From Rutidosis leptorrhynchoides (taxonomy: Eukaryota > Streptophyta > Magnoliopsida > Asterales > Asteraceae): a stretch of 64,000 nucleotides of DNA. The first letter of the stretch is position 1. Every line of letters begins with the position of its first letter. A program made the translations under genes and the position numbers. The DNA lies in assembly GCF_046630445.1 (NCBI RefSeq), contig NC_092333.1, positions 311,145,001-311,209,000 on the forward strand, given 5' to 3'. Below are positions 46,044 to 56,808 of the stretch, piece by piece. The notes below the pieces were generated by a model. The model did no database searches and was not told the origin of the DNA. It saw only the letters and a list, made by a program, of their open reading frames with translations.

Positions 46044-46092
46044 CCATGGCCTTCAAAAAATCATCCTTTTTGAAATGTACTGCAATGCTATT
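46044..46092 (+). pseudogene. Antisense ORF of element D, 5' fragment
   Basis: Forty-nine bases matching element A at 14677-14725, cut on the left by C and on the right by copia E. It keeps the six-A run that A has lost, so the frame here is the better one. Confidence 0.8.
46088..46092. other. Target-site duplication of copia E (CTATT), left
   Basis: CTATT here and at 54721-54725. Confidence 0.88.
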
Positions 46093-47048
46093 TGTTATAA
46101 ATATGTTCTCGGGTTGTCTACGGTTCGATCGTGGTTTGACCGTAGTACATATATTTCGAAGATATGCCCATGACATTAAATAATAAAAGTCCATTTATCC
46201 TATTCGGTCACACACAAAGGCCAATCGTAAATTGTTTGATATACCTTCTAATCAGAAATTAATTTATTAATCATTAGTTAATGGTTTAATAAATTAAGTA
46301 AGTTTTTTTTTATGTGTGTACATATACTTACAAATCTAAATATATAAGATTTGATTTGATATAAATAAGATTTGATTTGATTTGTAAATCTTATTTTATA
46401 TAAAGATTTGTACTATAATCATATAATATATAAGATTTAATTTGATATAAATAAGATTTGATTTGATTTGTAAATCTTATTTTATATAATGATTTGTACT
46501 ATAATCATATTTTATATAATATATAAGATTTGATTTGATATAAATAAGATTTGATTTGATTTGAAAATCTTATTTTATATAAAGATTTGATTTTGCAAAT
46601 CTTTCCAAATCTTTATATTTATATTATATGTATCAATTTTATTCTATATAATACCAAGTCTTGGTATTGAAAATATATATGTAACTTGAGATACAAAAAT
46701 ACACATACAAAATGCTATTTCTCTTTCTCATTTTCAAGTAACCAAAATACTTTATAATTGGGTTCGGGTTTTGGTGGAAATAAGGAAAAGAAAAGATCCG
46801 TTAAGTAGAAGGTATAGATCGAAGCAAGGTTGGAACTTTGAGTGTCTACCGTTTAGAGGAACTCTTCTTTGGGTTTTCAAATTCGATCTTCAAAAGGGCT
46901 ACAAAGGTTGTATTCTAATCTTCTTTTGTTCAGTTTCGTTAATTTGTTTTGTTTACTAAAGTTTTGTACAATGATCCGTGGAAGAGTATGATTTTATAAA
47001 GTTTTAAAAATGCTTCCGCTCGCTTTGAATTTGTTTCATACTCCAACA
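46093..47048 (+). repeat. 5' LTR of copia E, 956 bp
   Basis: TGTTATAAATATG ... CTCCAACA. Holds three tandem units of about 85-93 bp (46345-46590) with inverted repeats AATAAGATTT/AAATCTTATT. By eye about a dozen mismatches to the 3' LTR in the first 180 bases, fewer later. A 62-codon ORF near its end (46771-46959) recurs in the other LTR without known relatives. Confidence 0.93.
46345..46590. repeat. Tandem hairpin repeats in copia LTR, x3
   Basis: Units of about 85-93 bp containing ATAAGATTTGATTTGAT and AAATCTTATTTTATAT. Each can fold on AATAAGATTT/AAATCTTATT. Present again at 54005-54255 in the 3' LTR. Confidence 0.8.
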
Positions 47049-47049
47049 G

Positions 47050-47062
47050 TGGTATCCGAGCC
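47050..47062 (+). other. Primer-binding site of copia E
   Basis: TGGTATCCGAGCC one base after the LTR; the tRNA-Met type with one change (C for A) at position 8. Confidence 0.85.
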
Positions 47063-48896
47063 ATCTTGTACAAGTTTTAGCAAACTTTTCTTATGATATT
47101 TAGTTTTGATGGATGCGTTGTGCATGATTCTTGGAGATGATCATGCATAACAAACATGCAAAACAAGTATCATGATTTATGTTTTATGTTTCCTAAATAC
47201 TAATTTGAATCTTGGATTTTGGCAAAATGTAAAATTGGTTAAACTCATTTTTTTTCATTTAAGAAATTTTTCCAGCTTGGACAGTCCGTCTTTGATGGAC
47301 TGTTACGAGGCTTTAAACTCAATATTATTGTATGAGACCAATTGCATTTGAAAGCTAACTGAAAGAACTTAAATTTGAAAAAAAAAATCATCGAAAACGG
47401 ACTAGAAATGAGTAAGATATGACCATCTGAAGTTGCATGCATGAATCTGCCAAAATCCGAAAATTTGATAAGGTAACTTGCATGTTGACTAAAAGTGATT
47501 CAAAGTTTAGGAAAATAAAGTACATAAATTATATTCATGTTTTACATGAAATGAGAAAATTAAAATTGTTAATTTTAGACTTTATGCTTTGTTAAAGTGG
47601 ATAAATCTCCAACATGTTTTAATTCACTTAATATGTTTGTTTGGATGGTTTTGGCATGAAAACCATACTTACAAAATATGAAGTGGGTTTACATATATAA
47701 GTTATGTAAACAAGGATTGATATTTGTTATGTGCCATTAAGTGTTGTTTAAATCAATCCTTATCGAAACATGTTTCATTAAAATGGATGTTTGGCACTCC
47801 ATTTGTTATGTAAGTAATTGTTGTTGCATTCGGTAGTAATTGCCTTTATAAGACCCTTGTGTGGATGTTTGGTTGTATGATTCTATTTATTATTTATTCG
47901 GGATGAATGTAATAATTTATTAAACGGCTTGCATGTCGTCTTTCTATTTATATTGTATTTGTAATAGTATAGAAAATAGAATAATTATTATGTAAGATAA
48001 TGCAACCAAGATTGGAATCAAGAAGACGATGTTCACAAGGTGGCCCATCCGAGCATATAATGGAGATGGCGGTTTTAGTGGGAGCTAATTTTCACACAAG
48101 GTTATGTCCCTAGTTGACCAAGTTTTTCCGTGTGTTGGCTCACCGGAAAAACGCATAGGACTCGAGGCATACTACCGATAATTGCGTGTCATGATTATTA
48201 TTGTTTTATTATTTGTCTATGCCATGCTAGCTAGAAAATGTTTTAAAAAAAACAAAAGGGACAATAATCATATAAAACGGTTTGGTTAAAATTAGTTTAA
48301 CAAACGCAACACGCAATACATAATTAGCAAATGTTTTAAAATGGTGTAAACTACTTTTGCTAAAAGAAAACAAAAACCCGTTTTAAATGTAAACTTTACG
48401 CTATCCATGAGTAGTACACACATCCGAACCTTCTACCTGTTAGAGTTCGCGATACCCGAGAGTCTTGGGCCGGACTTTAATTGGGTGTTGGGAAGGGTGA
48501 GGTGAATTTCGCGATACCCGAGTGTCTTGGGCCGGATTTCACGAGTATCTATCACGGACGGTTTACAATCTGAAATCGTGGTTTGCGGCAAACCCGCCAC
48601 GAGGAAGGATTAGCGTAGAAGGGATTAAACATGCCAAGTGAAATAATTGATTATCACTAAATCCCGTGGAACCTAAGAATTTCATAATGGATGAAATTGG
48701 TAATATAGTTACCTACCTAAATAGCTTATGGTTGGAGATCCGCGGCGAACCCGTCGTTAACATAAGTGAAATATGGATCTTAGCCTTGTTAATTATAATT
48801 GTTTGAATATTAAACACACTTGGGTAATTATCTTAACAAGGTTTAAACATATCAAACTAACTAATACAACTTACTTTAAAAATAAAAATATGACAG
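47063..48896 (+). other. Untranslated leader of copia E
   Basis: 1.8 kb between primer site and gag, without a convincing ORF. A GC-richer part (48420-48760) holds a direct repeat of 32 bases (48446-48477 and 48508-48539) with core GATACCCGAG and TCTTGGGCCGGA. Leader signals for RNA packaging are usual in this position; assigning the repeat to that is a guess. Confidence 0.6.
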
Positions 48897-49859
48897 ATGT
48901 CTGCAACAAACACAAATCCTACTCCGTCATCAATCACTAATTTCTGCCTTAAAGGGCTCCTCGAAAAGGACAAGCTTACGGGTTTGAACTACATGGACTG
49001 GCTTCGCAACCTAAGAATTGCTCTTAGGATGGAAGGAAAGATCAGGGCTATTGAGGAACCCTTACCGGCAGAACCCGGATCGAGAGCTACTCAAGCGGCT
49101 AGGGACGAGTTTGAAAAACGGCGTTCCGAGTCTAATGAGGTAGCATGCTTGATGTTGGCGACCATGTCTCCAGAGCTCCAAAAGGGCATGGAGAGCTTAG
49201 GGTCATATGACATGCTTAACCAACTCAAGGACATGTTCCAACAACAAGCAAAGCAAGAAAGGTTTGACACCGTGAAAGCTCTCGTATCTTGCAAAATGGC
49301 AACGGGAAGTAGTGTTAGTGTCCATGTACTACAAATGAAAGGGCACATAGACCGGTTGGAGTGCCTTGGTTTTTCCATAAGTCATGAGCTTGCAACAGAT
49401 TTTATCCTGAACTCGCTGACTAGTGCATATGAAGGATTCATTATGAACTATAATATGGAAAATATGGAGAAAACAATCATGGAGCTCCATGGCATGTTAA
49501 AAACCGCTGAGGCTAACATGGCCAAAGCTAAACCCGCAACTACCGTTCTAGCCATTCGTGAAGGTGGGATTAAGAAGAAGAAAAACAAAGCAAAGGGCAA
49601 GAACAAGGGCAAGGGTAAGGTTGGCATGTCCAACTTCAAACCTAAACCTAAGGGCATTGCTAACTCTTCTACTTCAAAGATCCCGCAAACCAAGTCTCCT
49701 GAAGAAGCAATATGCTTTCATTGTAGGGATAAAGGACATTGGAGGCGCAATTGTACTAAGTACTTGAAGGAACTTAATGAACTATGGGCTAAGGGAGTCG
49801 CCGTACCTTCAGGTTTGTTCATGATTGAACTAAACAATACTACTATTTATAATTCCTAG
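48897..49859 (+). CDS. gag of copia E
   Basis: Uninterrupted frame of 320 codons from MSATNTNPTPSS. Copia gag core (KLTGLNYMDWLRNLRIALRM near residue 26; GHIDRLECLGFSI near 148), Lys-rich linker at 225-250, and CCHC knuckle CFHCRDKGHWRRNC near 275. It stops at a TAG at 49857-49859, immediately before the protease VLDTGCGTHI. Related elements have Trp at this place, so this stop probably arose by mutation and gag-pol was one frame. It forms the particle and binds RNA. Length fits a complete copia gag. Confidence 0.88.
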   Translation: MSATNTNPTPSSITNFCLKGLLEKDKLTGLNYMDWLRNLRIALRMEGKIRAIEEPLPAEPGSRATQAARDEFEKRRSESNEVACLMLATMSPELQKGMESLGSYDMLNQLKDMFQQQAKQERFDTVKALVSCKMATGSSVSVHVLQMKGHIDRLECLGFSISHELATDFILNSLTSAYEGFIMNYNMENMEKTIMELHGMLKTAEANMAKAKPATTVLAIREGGIKKKKNKAKGKNKGKGKVGMSNFKPKPKGIANSSTSKIPQTKSPEEAICFHCRDKGHWRRNCTKYLKELNELWAKGVAVPSGLFMIELNNTTIYNS

Positions 49860-52700
49860 GTATTGGACACGGGATGTGGTACTCACATTTGTACAAATGT
49901 GCAGGGACTCACAAGAAGTAGGAAGCTGAAGACCAGGGAGCTTAATCTAATCATGGGGAATAAGAATGTTGCCTCTGTTGACATGATTGGAGAATACAAT
50001 CTTTCTTTTGATTCTGGTTTATGTATTGTTTTATCTAATGTTTGCTACAGTGCCGAAATGGCAAAAAACATTATATCTTTTGATGCTTTATTTAATGATG
50101 GTTTTAATTTTAGTTTTGATAATGGATCAATACTTGTTCACAAAAATGGGATGTTTTATTTCAAGGCTAGTCCTTGTAAAGGCATCTTAGAAACCACAGC
50201 AAAGCTAAATGATAGTTCAATCTACAATGTTGATTCATCCAAAGATGTTTTGGATAAAACGTATCTATGGCATTGTCGTTTAGGCCACAAAAACAAGAAA
50301 CGCATAGCCAAACTCCAGTCAGATGGAATTCTAGAATCATTTGATATAATATCGTATGATGAATGCGAATCTTCCTTATCAGGAAAAATGACAAAGGCAC
50401 CTTTCACAGGAAGCTGTGAATGGGCAAAGGATCTGTTGGGGTTGGTACACACTGATGTGTGCGGTCCGTTCAGATCGCCTACTAGACACAAGGAACGATA
50501 CTTCGTTACATTTACTGATGACTTCGGTAGATATGGCTATGTTTATTTAATTAAACAAAAGTCTGAAACTTTTGGAGTGTTCAAGGCATACCAAAACGAA
50601 GTAGAAAATCAACTGAACAAAAGAATTAAGATTCTCCGATCTGATAGAGGTGGTGAATATCTTAATGATGAATTTCGTGATCATCTACGGGGTTGTGGGA
50701 TAATCTCACAATTAGCTCCTCCTAGAACACCACAACATAATGGTGTGGCTGAAAGAAGGAATCGAACATTACTTGATATGGTTCGATCCATGATGAGCCG
50801 CACAATGCTTCCAATCAGTTTTTGGGGTTACGCCCTACAAACTGCCGCAAGGATCCTTAACCTCATCCCAACCAAGAAAGTTTCCAAAACACCTTATGAT
50901 ATATGGCATGGTAAAACTGTGTCTCTCTCATATCTAAGAATCTGGGGTTGTGAGGCTTACGTTCGTCATGAAGCTCAAGATAAACTTGAACCCAGATCTG
51001 AAAAGTGTGTATTTGTTGGTTACCCGATTGATTCTTTTAGATATTTGTTTTACAACCCTAATGAGAACAAAGTCTTTGTGTCTCGAAGGGGAGTCTTCCT
51101 TGAAAAGGATCTCATATCGAAAGGAACCAGTGGGAGGAAAATTGACCTTGAAGAAATTCAAGAATCAACCGACATGGAAACTGATATTGGAACCGATTCT
51201 CCTCAAGAGGTCGACGAGCCTGCAATTGAAAGAGAAACTGACCTACAGCCACCACCCATACGTAGATCTGATAGAGTGCGTCGAACACCAAAGAAATATA
51301 GTTTACACATATTTGAGGGTGATGACGAAAATATAGATTCTGATGAACCTATTACCTATCAGGAAGCGATGACAGGCCCCAAGTCTGCCAAATGGAAGGA
51401 GGCTATGGACAACGAGATCCAATCCATGCATGATAATCAAGTCTGGATCTTGATTGATCATATACCAGGTATTAAAACTATTGGGTGTAAGTGGGTCTTC
51501 AAGAAGAAGACCGATATGGATGGAAATGTACACACATTCAAAGCCAGACTGGTGGCTAAGGGTTACACGCAACAATATGGTGTAGACTATGATGAAACTT
51601 TTTTACCAGTAGCTATGTTGAAATCCATTAGAATACTTCTTGTCATAGCTGCATTTTATGACTATGAGATATGGCAAATGGATGTAAAAACAGCTTTCCT
51701 TAATGGTAAACTAACAGAGGATGTGTTTATGACACAACCTGAGGGTTATGTACATCCTAAGTATCCTAATAGTGTGTGCAAGCTTCAAAGGTCCATTTAT
51801 GGACTTAAACAAGCTTCTCGTACCTGGAATCTTTGCTTTAATGAGAAGATCAAAGAATTTGGTTTTATTAGAGGCGAAGATGAGCCATGTGTCTATGTTA
51901 GGTCTAGTGGGATTGTTGTAGTCTTCCTTGTACTATATGTTGATGACATATTACTCATGGGAAACGATATCCCGACACTGAAAGATGTCAAATATTGGCT
52001 AGGGAAATCTTTCTCCATGAAAGACATAGGAGATGCATCATATATTTTGGGAATAAAGATCTATCGAGATAGGTCAAGGAGATTAATTGGGCTAAACCAA
52101 AGTGCATATATAGATAAGATACTGAAGAAATTCGGTATGCATAACTCTAAGAAAGGGTGCGTTCCTATGAACCCGGGAATGATATTGAGCAAGTCTCAAT
52201 GTCCAAATTCTGACTTGGAGTCAGCTACCATGAGTCGTACTCCATATGCTTCAGCTATAGGATCGATCATGTATGCGATGATATGCACTAGGCCTGACGT
52301 GTCGTATGCACTAAGCATGACTAGTCGTTATCAGGCCAATCCTGGTGAAGCTCATTGGATAGCAGTCAAGAACATTCTAAAGTATCTTTGGAGGACCAAA
52401 GAGATGTTCTTGGTCTATGGTGGGAATGATGAGCTAAGCGTCAAAGGATACTCAGACGCTAGTTTTCAATCAGATAGAGATGATTGCTCTTCACAATCAG
52501 GATTTGTATTTATGTTGAACGGTGGAGCCATCAAATGGAGAAGTGGCAAGCAAAGTACTATTGCTGATTCTACGACAGAAGCCGAGTATATAGCGGTAAA
52601 TGAAGCTGCTAAAGAGGCCATGTGGATAAAGAAATTCATCGGGGATCTAGGAGTGGTTCCTAAATCCATGATCCTGTTGAGATTTTTTGCGACAATGTGA
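49860..52700 (+). CDS. pol of copia E (protease, integrase, RT, RNase H)
   Basis: Open for 947 codons, in the gag frame. Protease VLDTGCGTHI; integrase finger LWHCRLGH then CESSL, where relatives have a second Cys, so the finger may be damaged. The core has HTDVCGPF, LRSDRGGEYL and GVAERRNRT (D, D, E all present). RT has WQMDVKTAFLNGKL and YVDDILLM; RNase H has YSDASF and TTEAEYIAV. A 1-base change near 52670 shifts frame and ends it at 52700. The remaining RNase H end is in another frame at 52705-52923. ATG of the pol-internal frame is irrelevant, as translation would come from gag. Confidence 0.88.
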   Translation, partial: VLDTGCGTHICTNVQGLTRSRKLKTRELNLIMGNKNVASVDMIGEYNLSFDSGLCIVLSNVCYSAEMAKNIISFDALFNDGFNFSFDNGSILVHKNGMFYFKASPCKGILETTAKLNDSSIYNVDSSKDVLDKTYLWHCRLGHKNKKRIAKLQSDGILESFDIISYDECESSLSGKMTKAPFTGSCEWAKDLLGLVHTDVCGPFRSPTRHKERYFVTFTDDFGRYGYVYLIKQKSETFGVFKAYQNEVENQLNKRIKILRSDRGGEYLNDEFRDHLRGCGIISQLAPPRTPQHNGVAERRNRTLLDMVRSMMSRTMLPISFWGYALQTAARILNLIPTKKVSKTPYDIWHGKTVSLSYLRIWGCEAYVRHEAQDKLEPRSEKCVFVGYPIDSFRYLFYNPNENKVFVSRRGVFLEKDLISKGTSGRKIDLEEIQESTDMETDIGTDSPQEVDEPAIERETDLQPPPIRRSDRVRRTPKKYSLHIFEGDDENIDSDEPITYQEAMTGPKSAKWKEAMDNEIQSMHDNQVWILIDHIPGIKTIGCKWVFKKKTDMDGNVHTFKARLVAKGYTQQYGVDYDETFLPVAMLKSIRILLVIAAFYDYEIWQMDVKTAFLNGKLTEDVFMTQPEGYVHPKYPNSVCKLQRSIYGLKQASRTWNLCFNEKIKEFGFIRGEDEPCVYVRSSGIVVVFLVLYVDDILLMGNDIPTLKDVKYWLGKSFSMKDIGDASYILGIKIYRDRSRRLIGLNQSAYIDKILKKFGMHNSKKGCVPMNPGMILSKSQCPNSDLESATMSRTPYASAIGSIMYAMICTRPDVSYALSMTSRYQANPGEAHWIAVKNILKYLWRTKEMFLVYGGNDELSVKGYSDASFQSDRDDCSSQSGFVFMLNGGAIKWRSGKQSTIADSTTEAEYIAVNEAAKEAMWIKKFIGDLGVVPKSMILLRFFATM

Positions 52701-52923
52701 GTGCGGTTGTCTTGGCTCAATAACGAGGTCACAAAAGCGCACACGGCATATACTCAGAAAGTACCATTACATCCGTCAACTTGTAGCAGAAAATGACATA
52801 TTATTAAGTAGAGTAGACACGACTAAGAACTTGGCTGATCCTTTCACCAAGCCTTTGCCACAGACTAAGCATGATGCTCATAGCATGTCTATTGGCATTC
52901 GTGTCATTGATGATAAAGTTTGA
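52701..52923 (+). pseudogene. pol C-terminal remnant of copia E
   Basis: Two more frame changes lead to a frame with HILRKYHYIRQLV, VDTTKNLADPFTKPLPQTKH and a stop at 52923. This is the usual end of copia RNase H. A TAA lies near 52721 in the frame between. Confidence 0.82.
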
Positions 52924-53755
52924 TTATATTTATTATGTTAAGTTTGAAACTTTAAACATTAGGCAATAATATATGTTGCAATTGATCTGATGATTAATGT
53001 ATTGAGATTATATTATACGCACGATGCGATCATTTCATTGTATATTGCCATGTTTCATTTTGCATGTTTTAACTTCCAATGAATACTATTTCATAAACTT
53101 CCACAGTCAGTCATTCTCTAAGGAAGAGAGAATTGAATTAAGGCTGCTATGAAGTGTAGTAATATAGGCTTATATGAAACTACATTCATGAGGAACTTGA
53201 TAGTTGATTCAAGGTTCTGGAATGACCACACTTAGATGCTACTTCATGGTTTTAAGTCACAAGTAAGCTCTAAGATGGCAATATCATTTATCCTAGAGTG
53301 GATATGTATGAGAAATCCTGACACAAACTATATTCTACTTTGACCTGTATTTAACGTTGTGCGTAAATACCAGTCATAAGGGTGCAGATCAGGTACAATA
53401 TGGGATGTGGTGGATGTCTATACAGTTGAAGCAATTTGTTCCTTCTTCTCATAGCAAGTTGAAGCGATATCTCTCGGCCCCTCGTTGATTTGTGTTGCAT
53501 TAAATGCATGGCCATGCTACGACTGAATTGATGCAATAGCAGTCTATTTGATCACCACAAATCTCTATCGGGAAACATAATCTTGAATGATGATGATTGA
53601 CACTTAACCATGTCACACGTTCATATAGATATCTTGAACAAAAGGATGACTGATATAAATCAAAATATAGGAGTGTAACGTAGCAGACTAGTTGTTACAC
53701 ACGGTGTGTCTTTTAAGACAGGCCAATATTATTAATGTCAGTGCAAGTGGGAGTC
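52924..53755 (+). other. 3' untranslated part of copia E
   Basis: About 0.8 kb without a convincing ORF. It ends in the purine-rich AAGTGGGAGTC just before the 3' LTR, the likely polypurine tract (53745-53755). Confidence 0.6.
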
Positions 53756-54720
53756 TGTTAGAAATATGTTCTTGGGTTGGCTACGATTCGATCGTGGTTT
53801 GACCGTGGTACATATATTTCGAAGATATGCCCATGACATTAAATATTAAAAGTCCATTTATCCTATTCGGTCGCACACAAAGGCCAATCATAAATTGTTG
53901 GATATACCTTCTAATCGGAAAGTAATTTATTAATCATTAGTTAATGGTTTAATAAATTAAGTAAGTTTTTTTTATGTGTGTACATATACTTACAAATCTA
54001 AATATATAAGATTTGATTTGATATAAATAAGATTTGATTTGATTTGTAAATCTTATTTTATATAAAGATTTGTACTATAATCATATAATATATAAGATTT
54101 GATTTGATATAAATAAGATTTGATTTGATTTGTAAATCTTATTTTATATAATGATTTGTACTATAATCATATTTTATATAATATATAAGATTTGATTTGA
54201 TATAAATAAGATTTGGTTTGATTTGAAAATCTTATTTTATATAAAGATTTGATTTTGCAAATCTTTTAAAATCTTTCCAAATCTTTATATTTGTATTATA
54301 TGTATCAATTTTATTCTATATAATACCAAGTCTTGGTATTGAAAATATATATGTAACTTGAGATACAAAAACACACATACAAAATGCTATTTCTCTTTCT
54401 CATTTTCAAGTAACCAAAATACTTTATAATTGGGTTCGGGTTTTGGTGGAAATAAGGAAAAGAAAAGATCCGTTAAGTAGAAGGTATAGATCGAAGCAAG
54501 GTTGGAACTTTGGGTGTCTACCGTTTAGAGGAACTCTTCTTTGGGTTTTCAAATTCGATCTTCAAAAGGGCTACAAAGGTTGTATTCTAATCTTCTCTTG
54601 TTCAGTTTCGTTAATTTGTTTTGTTTACTAAAGTTTTGTACAATGATCCGTGGAAGAGTATGATTTTATAAAGTTTTAAAAATGCTTCCGCTCGCTTTGA
54701 ATTTGTATCATACTCCAACA
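53756..54720 (+). repeat. 3' LTR of copia E, 965 bp
   Basis: TGTTAGAAATATG ... CTCCAACA, followed by CTATT. Carries the same three hairpin units (54005-54255). Confidence 0.93.
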
Positions 54721-56808
54721 CTATTAATATAAATCCTCGCATTAAAGTTTTTATCTCTTTGTTTAGTATTCGCTAGTGACTGCTGGCTTATTATTGATAG
54801 TAAGAAAAATAATCATTTTGCTGGTATGAATAGAGTTTCAAATTTGAAGGACTGGAAAAGTCCATTTTTCTTTGTTGATGAGACTGTTATTCTAGAGGAG
54901 TACTCCGTTGTCCAGGAATGGGGTGCTATTGATGCTGGTGTGGGAAAGGGTGTTAAGATTTCTCCCGCAGAGCAGCGGATAGTAAATAGCTTGAAAGAGC
55001 TCCGCCTTCCGCCCAGATCATACGAAAGGTATGAGGGAATTCTTGTGCTGTGAAAAGTGAGTCAAGAATGGCCGAGCAATTCTGTGCCAGTACTCCGTGA
55101 GAAAAACCAGGGTAGGTTGGGATATGATCATCCTACTGTATATAAATGCATGTCTATTGTTTGTCACATTTGCTTATATTGCTGTTTATGTTTTTGCAGC
55201 CAACTCTGTGATGCAGGTTCGTTCTGCTCTCTTATCCGTTGATCTTGATGATGATGTGGAGGTCACTGCTCGTGACAAAACTGCTGAAGAGCTAGAGGCA
55301 GAGAGAGCTGCAGCTGAGGCTAAAGCTGCTGCCGATGCTATTGTTGTTGAAAAGGGTGAAGGAGTAATTGTTAGCTGCTCTGATAGTGAGTCCGGGTCTG
55401 AACAAACAGACACTGAACGGACAGCAGATGATACCACCACCGCCGATCAACAAACATCAGGTTCAGTTGACATTACAGGTGAAACTAACCCCACTCCTCC
55501 TCCAACCCAAAAGACAAGAAAGAAGAGCATAGGCTCTAAAAGGACGAAGAGTACGGAGGAGGGCAAAAAGCAGAAACGCAGAAGAAGTATGCCCATTCTG
55601 CTCGCACACATTTTTTTTAGCTGTTATATTTATTCATAATGCTAATTTGTTTTTGTTAGTGATTTTAGTAGAATCTGATGATAGCCAAGAGAAGGCTACT
55701 GAGGGCGGTGAACGGGTGCCGAAGAAAAATCTTGAAAGTGAAGGAGAGAAGGGCCTGAAAACTCCTGATCCAAACTTTATTCCATTCGAGGAATCTGAAT
55801 TTCATGAAGATAGGCCGGAAGGCAACTCTGCTTATCATTCTCCTCCTCCTAATATCACTAACCCAGCTATCACATCCTCCAATGTTCAAGAGCCAACTCT
55901 TCCTGCTCATGTGAGGGCATTGCAGGCCATCATTGCAAACCCTGCTAATAAGGATAAAGAATTTGCAACTCTTCTTCAGGTATGAATGATAAGACCATCT
56001 GCATGTATATGCTTATAATTTATTGATGTGAGTTTCCTGAAATTACCCATAAATTTTTTTCTTGTAAAGGGTTGTGTTATCCCTGAGCTGAAACCCCAAT
56101 TCACCGCTCTCCGCTCTGATCAATCAGGGAATCAACTATGGCAGTTCATGTACTGTTAACCAATCATCTAGACTCTGTGCTGCAACTGCAGAAGCATCAG
56201 GAGTCTATTCTTGCTATAGCCCGTAAAGATATAACTGAAGGTGCAAATGCTCGTAAGAGAGCTGCTGATGCTGAGCGTGCCTTGAGTGATGCTCAGAAAA
56301 TAATAAAGGCTAGAGAAGTTGAGCTAAAAAGTGCTCAAGATGTCGCTGTTGTTCTGCAAGGTGAAAGGGATGCTGAGAAGAAAAGACTTGAAGAGGAGCA
56401 GGTGAAAGTAAGCGAGCTGGAGAAGCAGCTGAGTGCAGAGAGGGAAAATCTGCTGAGCTTCTCCGGAGGGCGGAGGAAGGCGAGGGTAATTTTGCTGAGC
56501 TTAAGAAGGGGATACCAGGTGTGATAGCGAAGGTGCTTGGATCAACTCTTGTGTGAAATCCCTATAATGATTACGTTGATGCTATACGCACCCATGCTAG
56601 TGCTGATGTAACAGATAAACTGACCAGACGCCTTGCTCCAAACATGTGTCTCCCTGCTGCTATTACAAATCTGATGCCTCTTGGAACCCTGGAGAAGGTT
56701 GAAGAAGCCAGAGACAGATTGATTAATCTGAAGATAGATGTTTACGATGAAGTATGTAACAGAGAAGAGTCATCTGCTCAGGATGTACTCAATATTCAAT
56801 TTTCATAA
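54721..56808 (+). pseudogene. Antisense ORF of element D, main part
   Basis: Continues from 46092 across copia E. Same exon plan as A: intron 1 at 55112-55199 (88 nt, no TA tract), intron 2 about 55589-55669, intron 3 about 55981-56070. Transposase_28-like part (WKSPFFFVDETVI, LPPRSYERYEGILVL), Ala/Glu and Thr/Asp-rich exon 2, acidic exon 3, coiled-coil exon 4. Damage: a loss of about 5 bases near 54772, TGA near 55051 where A has Cys, a frameshift near 56448, TGA near 56555. It ends at 56808. The same region is free of some of the lesions in A, so the two decayed independently. Confidence 0.72.

Larger units (their letters stand above)
46093..54720 (+). mobile_element. Ty1/copia element E
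   Basis: Complete element of 8.6 kb: LTRs 46093-47048 and 53756-54720, primer site, long leader, gag, pol in copia order (protease, integrase, RT, RNase H) and purine tract, flanked by CTATT in the antisense ORF of D. It is one of the best-preserved elements here. I do not assign a lineage. Confidence 0.93.

Noticed and set aside
46771..46959. 62-codon ORF repeated at 54443-54631
   Set aside because: Part of the copia LTR in both places, no start context or domain.
53351..53536. 61-codon minus ORF in copia 3' region
   Set aside because: No domain, antisense, short; not supported.
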